Positions 1 to 12,176 are shown, numbered from the stretch's first letter. The stretch is 64,000 bases of DNA from Chlorocebus sabaeus (GCF_047675955.1 NC_132925.1:21786688-21850687), one strand, 5' to 3'. Notes: a model not told the origin generated them from the letters alone. Made by a program: numbers and translations.

Positions 1-312
1 ATCTTCCACATTCAGATCCCACAGATATCTGTGGTGCTGGGCAGAGGTAACCCCAAATAAGAATAGGTTCAGTTGACTGATACAAGGTGGCAAGACTGGC
101 ATCCTTGGGGAAGTCTGTCTCTAGAAAGATATTATCCATCCTGCTATCTTAAGTCATTATAAAGAACAGGATGATTGCATATTTCTTTATGGATAGGTAC
201 TGGGTTCCTCTCTTTTATGGAGCTAACCTAGCAGCTATAATCAGGATACCTTTCTACTCTGGCTTTGCCAAATATCCCCCACAATCAGGGCTGTGGCATC
301 ATAATGATAAAA
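1..312. other. Unassigned non-coding sequence
   Basis: I recognise no gene, RNA or repeat family here. It is ordinary AT-rich primate sequence with stops in all frames. Confidence 0.5.
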
Positions 313-405
313 ATCATAGCTAATATGCATATGCACTTATTATATACCGGCAACTCTTTTCCTGTCTTACATATATTAACTCATATAACTGTGCCTTGGG
401 TATAT
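313..405 (-). mobile_element. MIR SINE fragment
   Basis: The stretch reads as the reverse complement of the MIR 3' half: 'agctaatatgcatatgcacttatt', then a degraded 'gtgccaggca' box and 'tattaactcat'. It is short and heavily mutated, so the call rests on word order only. Confidence 0.4.
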
Positions 406-1419
406 ATATTAAAATGAATTATTGAGAGAAGTAGTATTTATAACCCAGTTTTATAGAAGCAATTGACATGTTATTTGGACTGTATGGGGAACTCCATCTC
501 TTAAAAGAGCTTTGAGACCAGAAGGAAAGGCCTGAGACAGTACTTGAGGGGTAAAGTTGAACAGAAGGGTTGTTTTTTAGGGTCCCATATTCTTTCATCT
601 CTAGAACTCATTCGAGACAAAAGTTATGGGGAGAAAACACTGATATTCATTTCCTGGCTTTGGTTAGACATATTCTTTTAGAATCCTTCGTCAAGGGCCT
701 CCAAAATCCCTGTCATCCTTCATATCCAGGCATTCACCTTAGTGCCTGCTTTCCTTGGTGTGGCATGGGTCCATTTCCCAGCTATCTAGGTTTGTCCTTG
801 GCAGGTTGGGGTCCCCTTGATGCTTTCCTGTCCTGTCTTTCAACGTGATAGCTGTTTGCTAGAAGGGGGCAGTTTCAGCATTAAGGGCGAGGTCCTCTAA
901 CGTTTTAACTCACAGCTGGCCCAAACAAAAAATTTCACCAAGTTTAAGACTTTAGTAATATACAAACATTTTGACTTCTTTTAGGCTATTAGCCAGTTTG
1001 TTCCATTTTAGTATAAGATTCAGAAGCTAGTTTCTGGGAGAAAACAGAAGGAGAAGGGAGAGGCTGAGGGCATAGGGTGTCTGAAACAAGAAGAGCTGAA
1101 AAGGAAGGAAAGATGGGAAAGCCTTTGTCTACATCAAAATTTTGTTGAGGTCTTTCCCTGACAGAAAGGCTAATAAGAGATGCAGGTAGGTCCTTCATTG
1201 CTGGCCCCAGATCACACCAATGTTATTAACTATGGTCTCCTACAAACCGTGTACCCACCTTTGTTGTCTAATACAGGAGAATGACTCAAATGAGGCGCAT
1301 GTCCAGACCCGTAAAAGTCAGACTATTGCAAATGGAGGAAGGCAACTCGTTTTAGACAGGTGCTTCCAGAGAAGATACACTTTAGATGGCAATCTCCTCA
1401 CTGATGCATGAAGACAGAC
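406..1419. other. Unassigned non-coding sequence upstream of an LTR
   Basis: No recognised repeat or gene. Short open frames exist (for example 570-848 plus, 92 codons), but they match no family I know and are of chance length. If the LTR at about 1420-2025 belongs to a longer provirus, part of this could be decayed internal sequence. However, no polypurine tract lies directly before the LTR, so a solo LTR is the simpler reading. Confidence 0.35.
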
Positions 1420-2025
1420 CCTGCCCAGCTGGGTATAGGATCAAGATGGTCTTAAAGTTCCCCTCAGCTTGACTAAACTTTACACAGGCTTATTCCCGAG
1501 TATAGGCCCTTGACCTCTCTTTTTCTGTACTTCATTTTTTCTTTCTTTTTTCCCCCCTTTTTCATAGAACTGTAGTTCAGAAGGAAGAGTATTTGCTTTA
1601 GAAAGCTTGCAGTTATAAATTCTTTAGCCCTTTGAGAGGTAAATCTTCTCCCAACCTCTTGCCAGTTTTATAACCCAGGAATGTCTTTCACAAGGACCTG
1701 GGAGCCATCACTTTGCAATGTAATTATCAAGAAAGACAGCTCCCCTATTTCCCAGTCTCTGGGGGACCTGGGAGCCTAGCTTAATAAGTGAACAAGCACC
1801 AGCTAGCAAACACAGACGGCCTACTTCCACTGGCCAGCGCTAATGTCCTCTAGCACTTTTCTATTTGTTCACTCCAGTGCTTACAAATTCTCCCTCTTTT
1901 TGTTTTAAAAAACTCAAGTTTCATCATTCTCCCCTGTTGCAATAGACTTGACTCCTATGGCCGTAAGTATTGAATAAAGTCTTTCTTGCCTGTTTAGCTC
2001 TAAGTCGTGCAATTTTTGTTTGACA
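1420..2025 (+). mobile_element. Probable solo LTR of an ancient class I endogenous retrovirus
   Basis: The segment has LTR-like organisation: a pyrimidine-rich tract near 1525-1560, a TATA-like 'TTATAAAT' near 1614, then 'ATTGAATAAAGTCTTTC' with a polyadenylation signal AATAAA at 1973-1978. A T-rich downstream element ends in a TG...CA-type edge, '...TTTGACA', at about 2025. This resembles primate ERV1 LTRs. The 5' edge is uncertain. No internal gag, pol or env homology was recognised on either side, so it is called a solo LTR. The family name is not assigned. Confidence 0.45.
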
Positions 2026-2270
2026 TATAGAAGCTTGCACAGTATTTTATCTAAACCAACTCCAAATGAGTTTGAAAAGCCATTAACCCAGAACATAGGA
2101 TAACTTTATCATGGTACATTGTTATTTGGACTAATTTTTGGGGGCGATTCTGACACATAAAACATTTTGCATAATATCACCTTTAATAAGTCCAAAACCA
2201 AAACCAGAATGCTTCTCATCTTTCTTTGTCATGAGATATACCAGATGTCCAAAAACACACATACAATTTT

Positions 2271-2303
2271 ATACACGCACACACACGCACACACACACGC
2301 ACT
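2271..2303. repeat. (CA)n-rich microsatellite
   Basis: An imperfect run of AC dinucleotides interrupted by G, of the form ACACGCAC. Such tracts are often length-polymorphic. Confidence 0.85.
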
Positions 2304-2321
2304 TAGTAGCTATTTTTTTTT

Positions 2322-2553
2322 GTAGGCCTACTATATGCTAGGCACTGTGTACTTTCTATACATAGTACTTTATATACATTTCCTCATTTAATTCTTATGG
2401 CGTCTCTCTGATTAGGGCTCATTATTCATTTTACAGATGAGGAAGCTGGGGCTCAGAGAGGTTAAGTAATCACCTTAAATCACAGCTGGTACATGTCAGA
2501 AGTGTGATCTTAATTCAGTCACTCAGTCTATAAATCATAGTATCATGCTTTTA
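2322..2553 (-). mobile_element. MIR SINE
   Basis: Successive MIR landmarks are clear in reverse complement: 'ctatatgctaggcactgtg', 'cctcatttaattctta', 'ttttacagatgaggaagctg', 'ctcagagaggttaagtaa' and 'cacagctggtacatgtcaga'. Nearly the whole element, including the central core, is present. Confidence 0.85.
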
Positions 2554-2556
2554 ATG

Positions 2557-4117
2557 GTTGTTTTTCAAGGATTCACTGGCCTACCTTGTTAGGATTCTGG
2601 CCCAGAGAGAAATCTGTATTTCTAAAGCGATTAAAGATGAGCTTCTGTCAAGTTTCACTTCTGTCTTACCTCCTGGAGGCATTGTACTATTTCCCTGTGT
2701 AAAGATTTTACTATTCCTTGGAGGACTTCTTCCCAAAGTATGTCCCCCCTACCCACTCCCGCCCCAGTTTTCTCTGTATCCGTGCATCCCACCCTTGTTT
2801 TCTCTGTATGCTGTGTGGCCTGGTCCAGTCTCTTGGAACATCTATTCTGATCTTGGTTTCAGGGTTGCTCTGACAAGGACAGCTGGGGATCTCCCCTGGT
2901 GCTTCCAGCATTCGGTATGTACTTCCTCAGTAGACCTTGAAGATGGTAGCAATTTCCTCTCTGACTCATGCATAGGTGGAGATTTCCAACATTTTCTCTG
3001 TCATTCTCTCGATCATCTGTCCTCTCAGCAGCACTTGGGTGATGACTAGGGCTCAAATAATACACTATGATGTCACCAGCTCACAACTGATGACATCACA
3101 AGGCACAATAATAACAAAAGCATCAGGAAGCAGGCAGAGCAAATGGCTTCTACGTATTTCAATGTATCAGCGATGCCAGAGAAAACAATCCCTGTTTAGA
3201 ACCCTAAGTCTTTCTAGCTTCCAAGGTTTTCCTCTGAGAAGGAAACTTGCCAGTACTGACTACCTTCATTAAGGAGCTGTGGAAAACACTCTGTGGTTTA
3301 TGAACCTGGGATGCTTGAATTCAGGGGAGCAATGATGATGGCACTAAGATTCTCTGCTTCCAACTTTTCTCCTTTCTTCTGTTGGATGGTTCCCTCTCAC
3401 TAGGCCTCCAGCACATGCAGCCCTTGCCTTGGATTAATCTAAGAATTTTACTTCTGTTTATTACTGATACCACATTTAGATAATTTTCAGTGTTGATGAG
3501 GCATTTTGTGGAAATCAACATATATTGTCATAGACAAGAGAAGTTAAAATTGTTTAAAAGAATACTTTTCTCTAGCTATATGCACTTTGTCGAAAATTTG
3601 GAAATTGGGAAATATAGAAACAAAATGTTATGTACAATCCCATTAACCCAGAAGCACCCATTGCTAACAGTTTTTTTTTTTTTAATCATTCAGTCTTTTA
3701 TTCTGAAGCTCTTTTGTTTTCAAATGAAAAGACATGGCCCCTAACCCCTAAAACTTACAACATCAAGGGCAACACAAATGAGAAAAATTAAGACAAAATG
3801 AGATTGAAAACCTAATAACATGTGGAATATTGGTGATAATAGAACTTCAATCCTTCTGTTAACATATCTACTCAATTTTTATTTTAAAATGAGAAAATTC
3901 TAAAAATCCGTATAGTCAATTTGGAAAACAGATGAGTCTCTCAAGCTCTCAGTGGACAAGCTACGGCTAATAAGTGGCTACAAAACAATGAATGGATAAG
4001 CATAATGAATAAGTTTGGGGTTGATTCAGAAAAGAAGTATGAGATGACTTAGTAAACACTGCATTTTTGATAGGCTCCCTGGCTTGTAAACGTGCCATTG
4101 AGACACGTATTGCTGGA
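2557..4117. other. Unassigned sequence with one 163-codon open frame
   Basis: No repeat family is securely recognised, apart from a weak L1ME-like patch near 3570-3670. A plus-strand frame at 2558-3049 (163 codons) is the longest open frame outside recognised repeats. It is proline- and leucine-rich in the middle, shows no domain I recognise, and overlaps other short frames. I read it as chance, not a gene. Confidence 0.4.
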
Positions 4118-4305
4118 CTCAGTCACATCTTGTCTTGTTTACCACTTATTATACATCCGTAGGCAAGGTAGTTAACCTCTCTGTTTTCTCATCTATAACG
4201 TAGGGAAAACAGGTTGTTGTGACTATTGAGATAATTCCTCTAACATGTCTAATGTAGTCCCTGATGTGTGATAAGTGCTCAAGAAATGCTGAATATGATT
4301 AGAGG
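4118..4305 (+). mobile_element. MIR SINE, degraded
   Basis: MIR words occur in sense order: 'accacttatt', 'ggcaaggtagttaacctctctg', 'tttctcatctataa', then the tail-like 'ataagtgctcaagaaatgctg'. Confidence 0.55.
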
Positions 4306-4508
4306 TAGTAGAAGGTAGTGGGTAGGAGAACAAGCTCTGGTCAGACTGCTTTGCCACCCTTGTGGCGTTTTTTTCTACTGGGTTGTAAGACTGGATCATC
4401 AACAATGATGTGAATTTGAAAATGAACCCATTTTGTCTTTGAATTGCTTTAAGGTGAATTATCAGTGAAAGAAAGCACTCAGAAAATGCTGCTCGGAAGT
4501 CCAGGTTT

Positions 4509-4820
4509 TTCTTTTCTTTCTTTCTTTGTTTTTCTTTTTCTTTGAGATGGAATCTCTGTTGCTCAGGTTGGAGTGCAGTGGTACGATTTTGGCTTACTGC
4601 AGCCTCTGCCTCCTGGGTTCAAGTGATTCTCCTGCCTCAGCCTGCCAAGTAGCGAGGATTACAGGTGTGCGCCACCATGCCTGGCTAATTTTTGTATTTT
4701 TAGTAGAGATGGGGTTTCACTATGTTGACCAGGCTGGTCTTGAACTCCTGACATCAGGTGATCTGCCCACCTCAGCCTCCCAAAGTGCTGGGATTACAGG
4801 CGTAAGCTGCTGTGCCTGGC
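4509..4820 (-). mobile_element. Alu (AluS-like), antisense
   Basis: Starts with a T-rich tract (the complement of a degenerate A tail), then 'gagatggaatctctgttgctcagg', and runs through both arms to 'gtgcctggcc'. The flanks share AGTCCA (left 4498-4503, right 4822-4827), a short candidate target-site duplication. Open frames here are the usual antisense-Alu pseudo-peptides. Confidence 0.9.
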
Positions 4821-4822
4821 CA

Positions 4823-5123
4823 GTCCATTTTCCTAATGAAGACTTTTTTCATCATTATAGACTCTTAGAGAGTAGCAGTTATTTACTTTTAATGAATCCA
4901 CACACAGTTTCACCATTAGGATGGTAAAACCAAAAGCCGAAAAAGCAATTCTTGACTTTAGAAAATGTACTGTTGAATACATTTGGAGTCCATTATAACT
5001 TGACCTCTTGTAGAGCTCAGAGCTGCCCACTATGAACCAGTTATTGGTGGAAAGATGGACAGAGAGAGTCGGAGAGAACCTGAATATATGTTACACTGTG
5101 ATACTTGTGGAGAAGCCAAAACC
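4823..5123. other. Unassigned sequence between Alu and L1
   Basis: No gene or repeat recognised. It ends in 'gccaaaacc' immediately before the T tract of the first L1. Confidence 0.4.
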
Positions 5124-5704
5124 TTTTTTTTTTTTTTTTTTTGATTATACTTTAAGTTCTGGGATACATGTGCAGAACATGCAGGTTTGTTATATAGGTA
5201 TACATGTGCCATGGTGGTTTGCTGCACCCATCAACCCGTCATCTACATTAGGTATTTCTCCTAATGCTATACCTCCCCTAATTGGCCCCCCCACCCCCTG
5301 ACAGCCCCCAGTGTGTGATGTTCCCCTCCCTGTGTCCGTGTGTTCTCATTGTTCAACTTGCACTTATGAGTAAGAACACATGGTTTTTGTGTTAGTTTGC
5401 TGAGAATGATGGCAGCGTCATCCATGTCCCTGCAAAGGACATGAACTCATCCTTTTTTGTGACTGCATAGTATTCCATGGTGTATATGTGCCACGTTTTC
5501 TTTATCCAGGCTATTACTGATGAGCATTTGGGTTAGTTCCAAGTCTTTGCTATTGTGAATAGTGCTGCAATAAACATACATGTGCATGTGTCTTTATAGT
5601 AGAATGCTTTGTAATCCTTTGGGTATATACCCAGTAATGGGATTGCTGGGTCAAATGGTATTTCTGGTTCTAGACCCTTGAAGAATAGCCACGCTTTCTT
5701 CCAA
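5124..5704 (-). mobile_element. 5'-truncated L1 (L1PA-grade), 3' end only
   Basis: A T tract (the complement of the A tail) is followed by the reverse complement of the L1 3' UTR ('ttatactttaagttctggga', 'catgtgcagaacatgcagg') and the last part of ORF2 ('tagtattccatggtgtatatgtgcc', 'ggtatatacccagtaatggg'). Homology stops at about 5702 within 'cttcca', where the next L1's T tract begins. The copy keeps only about 570 bp and has no coding potential. Confidence 0.9.
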
Positions 5705-5926
5705 AAACTTTTTTTTTTTTTAAATTGTACTTTAAGTTTTGGGGTACATGTGCAGAAGGTGCAGGTTTGTTACATAGGTATAACATGCCATGGTGGTTTG
5801 CTGCACCCATCAACCCATCATCTACATTAGGTATTTCTCCTAATGCTATCCCTCCCCTAACCACCAACCCCCCAACAGGCCTCAGTGTGTGATGTTCTCC
5901 TCCCTATGTCCATGTGTTCTCATTGT

Positions 5927-8900
5927 TCAACTCCCACTTATGAGTGAGAATGTGCAGTATTTGGTTTTCCATTCTTGGGTTAGTTTGCTGAGAATAATGG
6001 TTTCCAGCTTCATCCATGTCCCTGCAAAGGACATGAACTCACCATTTTTTACGGCTGTATAGTATTCTATGGTGTATATGTGCCACATTTTCTTTATCCA
6101 GTCTATCATTGATGGTCATTTGGGTTGGTTTCAAGGCTTTGCTATTGTGAATAGTGCTGCATTAAACATACGTGTGCATGTGTCTTTATAGTAGAATGAT
6201 TTATAATCCTTTGGGTATATACCCAGTAATGTGATTGCTGGGTCAAATGGTATTTCTAGTTCCAGATCCTGGAGGAATCTCCACACTGTCTTCCACAATG
6301 GTTGAACTAATTTATACTCTCACCAACAGTGTAAAAGCATTCCATTTCTCCACATCCTCTCCAGCATCTGTTGTTTCCTGACTTTTTAATGATTGCCATT
6401 CTACCTGGCGTGAGATGGTATCTCATTGTGGCTATGATTTGCATTTGTCTAATGACCAGTGATGATGAGCTCTTTTTTATATGTTTGTTGGCTGCATAAA
6501 TGTCTTCTTTTGAGAGGAGTCTGTTCATATCCTTCGCACAAGTTTTGATGTTTTTTTTTTTTTTTTCTTGTAAATTTGTTGAAGTTCTTTGTAGATTCTG
6601 GATATCAACTCTTTGTCAGATGGATAGATTGCAAAAAATTTTTCCCATTTTGTAGGTTACCTGTTCACTCTGATGATAGTTTCTTTTGCTGTGCAGAAAT
6701 TCTTCAGTTTAATTAGATCCTCTTTGTCAATTTTGGCTTGTGTTGCCATTGCTTTTGGTGTTTTAGGCATGAAGTCTTTGAACATGCCTATGTCCTGAAT
6801 GGTATTCCCTAAGTTTTCTTCTAGGGTTTTTATGGTTTTAGGCCTTACTTTCAAGTCTTTAATCCATCTTGAGTTATCTTTTGTATAAGGTGTAAGGAAG
6901 GAGTCCAGTTTCAGTTTTCTGCATATGGTTAGCCAGTTTTCCCAATGCCATTTATTAAATAGGGAATCCTTTCGCCATTGCTTGTTTTTGTCGGGTTTGT
7001 CAAAGATCAGATGGTTGTAGATGTGTGGTATTATTTCTGAGGCTTCTATTCTGTTTTGGTACCAGTACCATGCTGTTTTGGTTACTGTAGCCTTGTAGTA
7101 TAGCTTGAAGTCAGGTAACATGATGCCTCCAGCTTTGTTCTTTTTGCTTAGGATTGTCTTGGCTATATGGGCTCTTTTTTGGTTCCATATGAAATTTAAA
7201 GTAGTTTTTTTTCCAATTTTGTGAAGAAAGTCAATGGTAGCTTGATGGGGATAGCATTGAATCTATACAATACTTTGGGCAGTATGGCCATTTTCATGAT
7301 ATTGATTCTTCCTATCTGTGAGCATGGAATGTTTTTCCATTTATTTGTGTCCTCTCTTATTTCCTTGAGCAGCGGTTTGTAGTTCTCCATGAAGAGGTCA
7401 TTTACATCCATTGTAAGTTGTATTCCTAGGTATTTTATTCTCTTTGCACCAATTGTGAATGGGAATTCATTCATGATTTGGCTCTCTGTTTGTCTGTTAT
7501 TGGTGTATAGAAATGCTTGTGATTTTTGCACATTGATTTTGTATCTTGAGACTTTGCTGAAGTTGCTTATCAGCTTAAGGAGATTTGGGGCTGAGATGAT
7601 GGGGTTTTCTAAATATACAATCATCTCATCTGCAAACAGAGACAATTTGACTTCCTCTCTTCCTATTTGAATACCCTGTATTTCTTTCTCTTGCTGGATT
7701 GCCCTGGCCAGAACTTCCAATACTATGTTGAATAGGAGTGGTGAGAAAGGGCATCCTTGTCTTGTGCTGGCTTTCAAAGGGAATGCTTCCAGTTTTTGCC
7801 CATTCAGTATGATATTGGCTTTGGGTCTGTCATAAATAGCTCTTATTATTTTGAGATATGTTCCATCAATACCTAGTTTATTGAGAGTTTTTAGGCTGAA
7901 GGGGTGTTGAATTTTATCAAACGACTTTTCTGCATCTATTGAGATAATCATGTGGTTTTGTCATTGATTCTTTTTATGTGATGGATTACGTTTATAGATC
8001 TGTGTATGTTGAACCAGGCTTGCATCCCAAGTGTAAAGCCAACTTGATCGTGGTGGATAAGCTTCTTTGATGTGTTGCTGGATTCGGTTTGCCAGTATTT
8101 TATTGAGTATTTTTGCTTTAATGTTCGTCAGGGATATTGGCCTGAAATTTTCTTTTTTTTTTTGGTTGTGTCTCTTCCAGGTATTGATATCAGAATAATG
8201 CTGACCTCATAAAATGAGTTAGGGAGAATTCCCTCTTTTTCTATTGTTTGGAATAGTTTCAGAAGGAATGGTACCAGCTCCTCTTTGTACCTCTGGTAGA
8301 ATTTGGCTGTGAATCCATCTGCTCCTGGAATTTTTTTTTGTTGGTAGGCTATTAATTACTGCATCGATTTCAGAACTTGTTATTGGTCTATTCAGGGATT
8401 TGACTTCTTTCTGGTTTAGACTTGGGAAGGTGTATGTGTCCAGAAATTTATCCATTTCTTTGATTTTCTTGTTTATTTGCATAGAGGTATTTATAGTATT
8501 ATCTACTGGTAGTTTGTATTTCTGTGAGATCAGTGGTGATATCCCCTTTATCATTTTTAATTGCATCTATTTGATTCTTCTCTCTTTTCTTCTTTATTAG
8601 TCTGGTTAGTGGTCTATTTGTTGATCTTTTCAAAAAGCCAGCTCCTGGGTTCATTGATTTTTTTTGAAGGGTTTTTCATATCTCTATCTCCTTCAATTCT
8701 GCTCTGGTCCTAGTTATTTCTTGTCTTCTGCTAGTTTTTGAATTTTTTTTTGCTGTTGTTTCTTTAGTTCTTTTAATTGTGATGTTAGGGTGTCAATTTT
8801 AGATCTTTCTAGCTTTCTCCTGTGCACATTTAGTGCTATACATTTCCCTCTAAACACTGCTTTAAATATATACCAGAGATTCTGCTACATTGTGTCTTTG

Positions 8901-9507
8901 CTTTCATTGGTTTCAAAGAACATCTTTATTTCTGCCTTCATTTCGTTATTTACCCAGTAGTCATTCAGGAGCAGGTTGTTCAGTTTCCATGTAGTTGTGC
9001 AGTTTTGAGTCAGTTTCTTAATCCTGAGTTCTAATTTAATTGCACTGTGGTCTGAGAGACTGTTATGATTTCCATTCTTTAGTATTTGCTGAGGAGTGTT
9101 TTAGTTCCAATATATGGTCAATTTTAGAAAAAGTGCGATGAGGTGCTGAGAAGAATGTATATTCTGTTGATTTGGGGTGGAGAGTTCTGTAGATGTCTAT
9201 TAGGTCTTCTTGGTCCAGAGCTGAGTTCAAGTCCTGAATATCCTTCTTAATTTTCTGTCTTGTTGATCTGTCTAATATTGACAGTGGGGTGTTAAAATCT
9301 CCCACCATTATTGTGTAGGAGTCTAAGTCTCTTTGTAGGTTTCTAAGGACTTGATTTATGAATTTGGATGCTCCTGTAATGGCTGCATATATACTTGGGA
9401 TAGTTAGCTCTTCTTGTTGAATTGATCCCTTTACCATTATGTAATGCCCTTCTTTGTCTTTTTTGATCTTTGTTGGTTTAAATTCTGTATCAGAGACTAG
9501 GATTGTA

Positions 9508-9544
<37 letters not shown>

Positions 9545-9744
9545 GCCATTTGCATCATAAATATTCTTCCATCCCTTATTTTGAACCCATGTGTGTCTTT
9601 GTACACGAGAAGAGTGTCCTGAATACAGCACACCGATGGATCTTGACTCTTTATCCAATTTGCCAGTCTGTGTCTTTTAACTGGGGCATTTAGCCCATTT
9701 ACATCTAAGATTAATATCATTATGTGTGAATTTGATCCTGTAAT
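5927..9744 (-). pseudogene. L1 ORF2 remnant (endonuclease / reverse transcriptase)
   Basis: ORF2 of an intact L1 encodes an endonuclease, reverse transcriptase and C-terminal zinc-knuckle protein of about 1275 residues. Here the expected span is about 3.8 kb, but only pieces stay open. The N-terminal endonuclease pieces (9490-9720 and 9063-9437) keep 'GDFNTPLS' and 'SKIDHI'. A mid fragment is at 8219-8566. The reverse transcriptase core (7196-7951) keeps 'STRQGCPFSPLLFN', but the catalytic 'FADD' reads 'FADE' (codon 7625-7627). C-terminal pieces lie at 6657-7121 and 5927-6109. The canonical start CAT on the plus strand is AAT at 9742-9744. A run of about 30 T at 9511-9540 adds a poly-lysine tract and a frame break in the endonuclease. 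It is non-functional. Confidence 0.9.
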
Positions 9745-9807
9745 TATGATCCTAGCTGGTTATTTTGTCCATTAGTTGATGCAGTTTCTTCATAGTGTTG
9801 ATGGTCT

Positions 9808-10828
9808 TCACAATTTGGTATGTTTTTGCAGTGGCTGGTACTGGTTGTTCCTTTCCATGTTTAGTGCTTCCTTCAGGAGTTCTTGTAGGGCAGGCCTGGT
9901 GGTGACAAAATCTCTCAGCATTTGCTTGTCTGTAAAGGATTTTATTTCTCCGTCACTTCTTATGAAACTTAGTTTGGATGGATATGAAATTCTGGGTTGA
10001 AAATTCTTTTCTTTAGGAATGTTGAATATTGGCCCCCACTCTCTTCTGGCTTGTAGGGTTTCTGTAGAGAGATCTTCTGTTAGTCTGATGAGCTTCCTTT
10101 TGTGGGTAACCCGATCTTTCTCTCTGGCTGCCCTTAACATTTTTTCCTTCATTTCAACCTTGGTGAATCTGATGATTATGTGTCTTGGGGCTGTTCCTCT
10201 CGAGGAGTATCTTTGTGGTGTTCTCTGTGTTTCCTGAATTTGAATGTTGGCCTGCCTTGCTAGGTTGGGGACGTTCTCCTGGATAGTATCCTGAAGAGTA
10301 TTTTCTCACTTGGTTCCCTGTCACTTTCAGGTACACCAATTGAACGGAGATTTGGACTTTCCACATAGTCATATATTTCTTGGAGGCTTTGTTCGTTCCT
10401 TGTCATTCTTTTTCCTCTGATCTTGTCTTCTCACTTAATTTCATTAAGTTGATCTTCAACCTCTGATATCCTTTCTGCCACTTGATTTATTCAGCTGTTG
10501 ATACTTGTGTATGCTTCATGAAGTTCTCATGCTGAGTTTTTCAGCTCCATCAGGTAATTTACGTTCTTCTCTAAACTGGTTATTCTAGTTAGTAATTCCT
10601 CTAACCTGTTTTCAAGCTTCTTAGGTTTCTTGCATTTGGTTAGAACATGCTCCTTTAGCTCAGAGGAATTTGTTATTTCCCTCCTTCTGAAGCCTACTTC
10701 CGTCAATTCATTAAACTCATTCTCTGTCCAGTTTTGTTCTCTGCTGGCCAGGAGTTGTGATCCTTTGGAGGAGAAGAGGTGTTCTGGTTTTTGGAATTTT
10801 CTGTCTTTTTGTGCTGGTTTCTCCCCAT
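9808..10828 (-). pseudogene. L1 ORF1 remnant (RNA-binding protein)
   Basis: ORF1 normally encodes a trimeric RNA-binding chaperone of about 340 residues. The start ATG at 10828 is still followed by the family-typical basic N terminus ('MGRNQHKK...'). The C-terminal domain survives as an open piece at 9808-10152 with 'ARREWGPIFN' and 'FIRSDGEIKSFTDKQMLRDF'. Frameshifts and stops separate these from the 10154-10372 piece, so no full protein can be made. Confidence 0.85.
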
Positions 10829-12176
10829 CTTCATGGATTTATCTACCTTTGGTCTTTGATGTTGGTGACCTTCAGATGGGGTCTTTGAGTGAACATTTTT
10901 TGTTGTTGTTGTTGTCGTTGATGTTGATGCTACTTCTTTCTGTTTGTTAATTTTCCTTCTAACAGTCAGGCCCCTCTGCTGCAGGTCTGCTGGGGTTTGC
11001 TGGAGGTCCACTCCAGACCCTGTTTGCCAGGGTATCACCAGTGGAGGCTGCAGAACAGCAGATATTGCTGCCTATTTCTTCCTCTGGAAGCTTCGTCCCA
11101 GAGGGGCACCTGCCAGATGCCAGCTAGGGCTCTCCTGCATGAGGTGTCTGTTGGCACCTACTAGGAGGTGTCTCCCAGTCAGGATACACGGGGGTCAGGG
11201 ACCCACTTTAGGAGGCAGTCTGTCCCTTAGCAGAGCTCAAGCGCTGTGCTGGGAGATCCACTGCTCTCTTCAGGCCATCAGGCAGGGACGTTCAAATCTG
11301 CTGAAGCTGTGCCTACAGCCGCCCCTTCCCCCCTGGTGCTTTGTCCCAGGGAGATGGGGGCTTTCCTGAGTGGGGCTGCTGCCTTTTTTTCAGAGATGCC
11401 CTGCCCAGAGAGGAGCAATCTAGAGAAGCCATCTGGCCACAGCGGGCTTGCTGAGGTGGGGTGGGCTCTGCCGAGTTCAAACTTCCTGGTGGCTTTGTTT
11501 ACACTGTGAGGGTCAAATCACCTACTCAAGCCTCAGCATTGGCGGATGCCCCTCCCTCACCAAGCTTGAGCCTCCCATGTTGACCTCAGACTGCTGCGCT
11601 GGCAGTGAGAATTTCAAGCCGGTGGATCTTACCTTGCTGGGCTCCATGTGGGTGGGACCTGTCAAGCCAGACCACTTGGCTCTCTGGCTTCAGCCCCCTT
11701 TCCAGGGGAATGAACGGTTCTGTCTCACTGGCATTCCAGGTGCCACTGGGGCATAGAAAAAATAACTCCTGCAGCTAGCTTGGTGTCTGCCCAAACGGCC
11801 ACCCAGTTTTGTGCTTGAAACCCAGGGCCCTGTGGCGTAGGCACGGGAGGGAATCTCCTGGTCTGTGGGTTGCAAAGACTGTAGGAAAAGCATAGTATCT
11901 AGGCTGGAGTACACCATTCCTTAGGGCACAGTCCCTCAAGGCTTCCCTTGGGTAGGGGAGAGAATTCCCTGACCCCTTGCACTTCCAGGATGAGGTGACA
12001 CCCAACCCTGCTTCGGCTCACCCTTTGTGGGCTGCACCCATTGTCCAACCAGTCCCAGTAAGATGAACAGGATGCCTCATTTGGAAATGCAGAAATCATC
12101 TGCCTTCTGCATTGATCTCGCTGGGATCTGCAGACTGTAGCTGTTCCTATTTGGCCATCTTGCCTGCTGCCCCTCC
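10829..12176 (-). other. L1 5' UTR (decayed internal promoter)
   Basis: This GC-richer segment of about 1.35 kb lies upstream of ORF1 and reads in reverse through the typical L1 5' UTR to the 5' terminus. It is homologous over its length to 23.7-24.9 kb in the other long L1. In active L1s this region holds the sense and antisense promoters; activity here is not implied. Confidence 0.75.

Larger units (their letters stand above)
5705..12176 (-). mobile_element. Near full-length L1 (L1PA/PB-grade), inactive
   Basis: This is a complete L1 in reverse: T tract at about 5709-5720, 3' UTR, ORF2 (about 5927-9744), intergenic, ORF1 (about 9808-10828) and a 5' UTR ending at 'ggccatcttgcctgctgcccctcc'. 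The length, about 6.47 kb, is that expected for a full copy. Both ORFs are broken by frameshifts and stops, the usual ORF2 start ATG reads ATT, and the reverse transcriptase catalytic motif is altered. The element cannot move on its own. The flanking 'tccaaaaac' (5700-5708) and 'tccaataac' (near 12174-12182) may be a worn target-site duplication. Confidence 0.93.

Noticed and set aside
4526..4927. 133-codon open frame on plus
   Set aside because: It is a translation of an antisense Alu; the 'AYCSLCLLGSSDSPASA' type of peptide recurs at every antisense Alu here.
10944..11509. Overlapping plus-strand frames of 87-141 codons
   Set aside because: They lie antisense to the GC-richer L1 5' UTR; no conserved protein is expected there.
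10829..12176. CpG island
   Set aside because: The segment is GC-richer because it is an L1 5' UTR; most CpGs have decayed to TG/CA.
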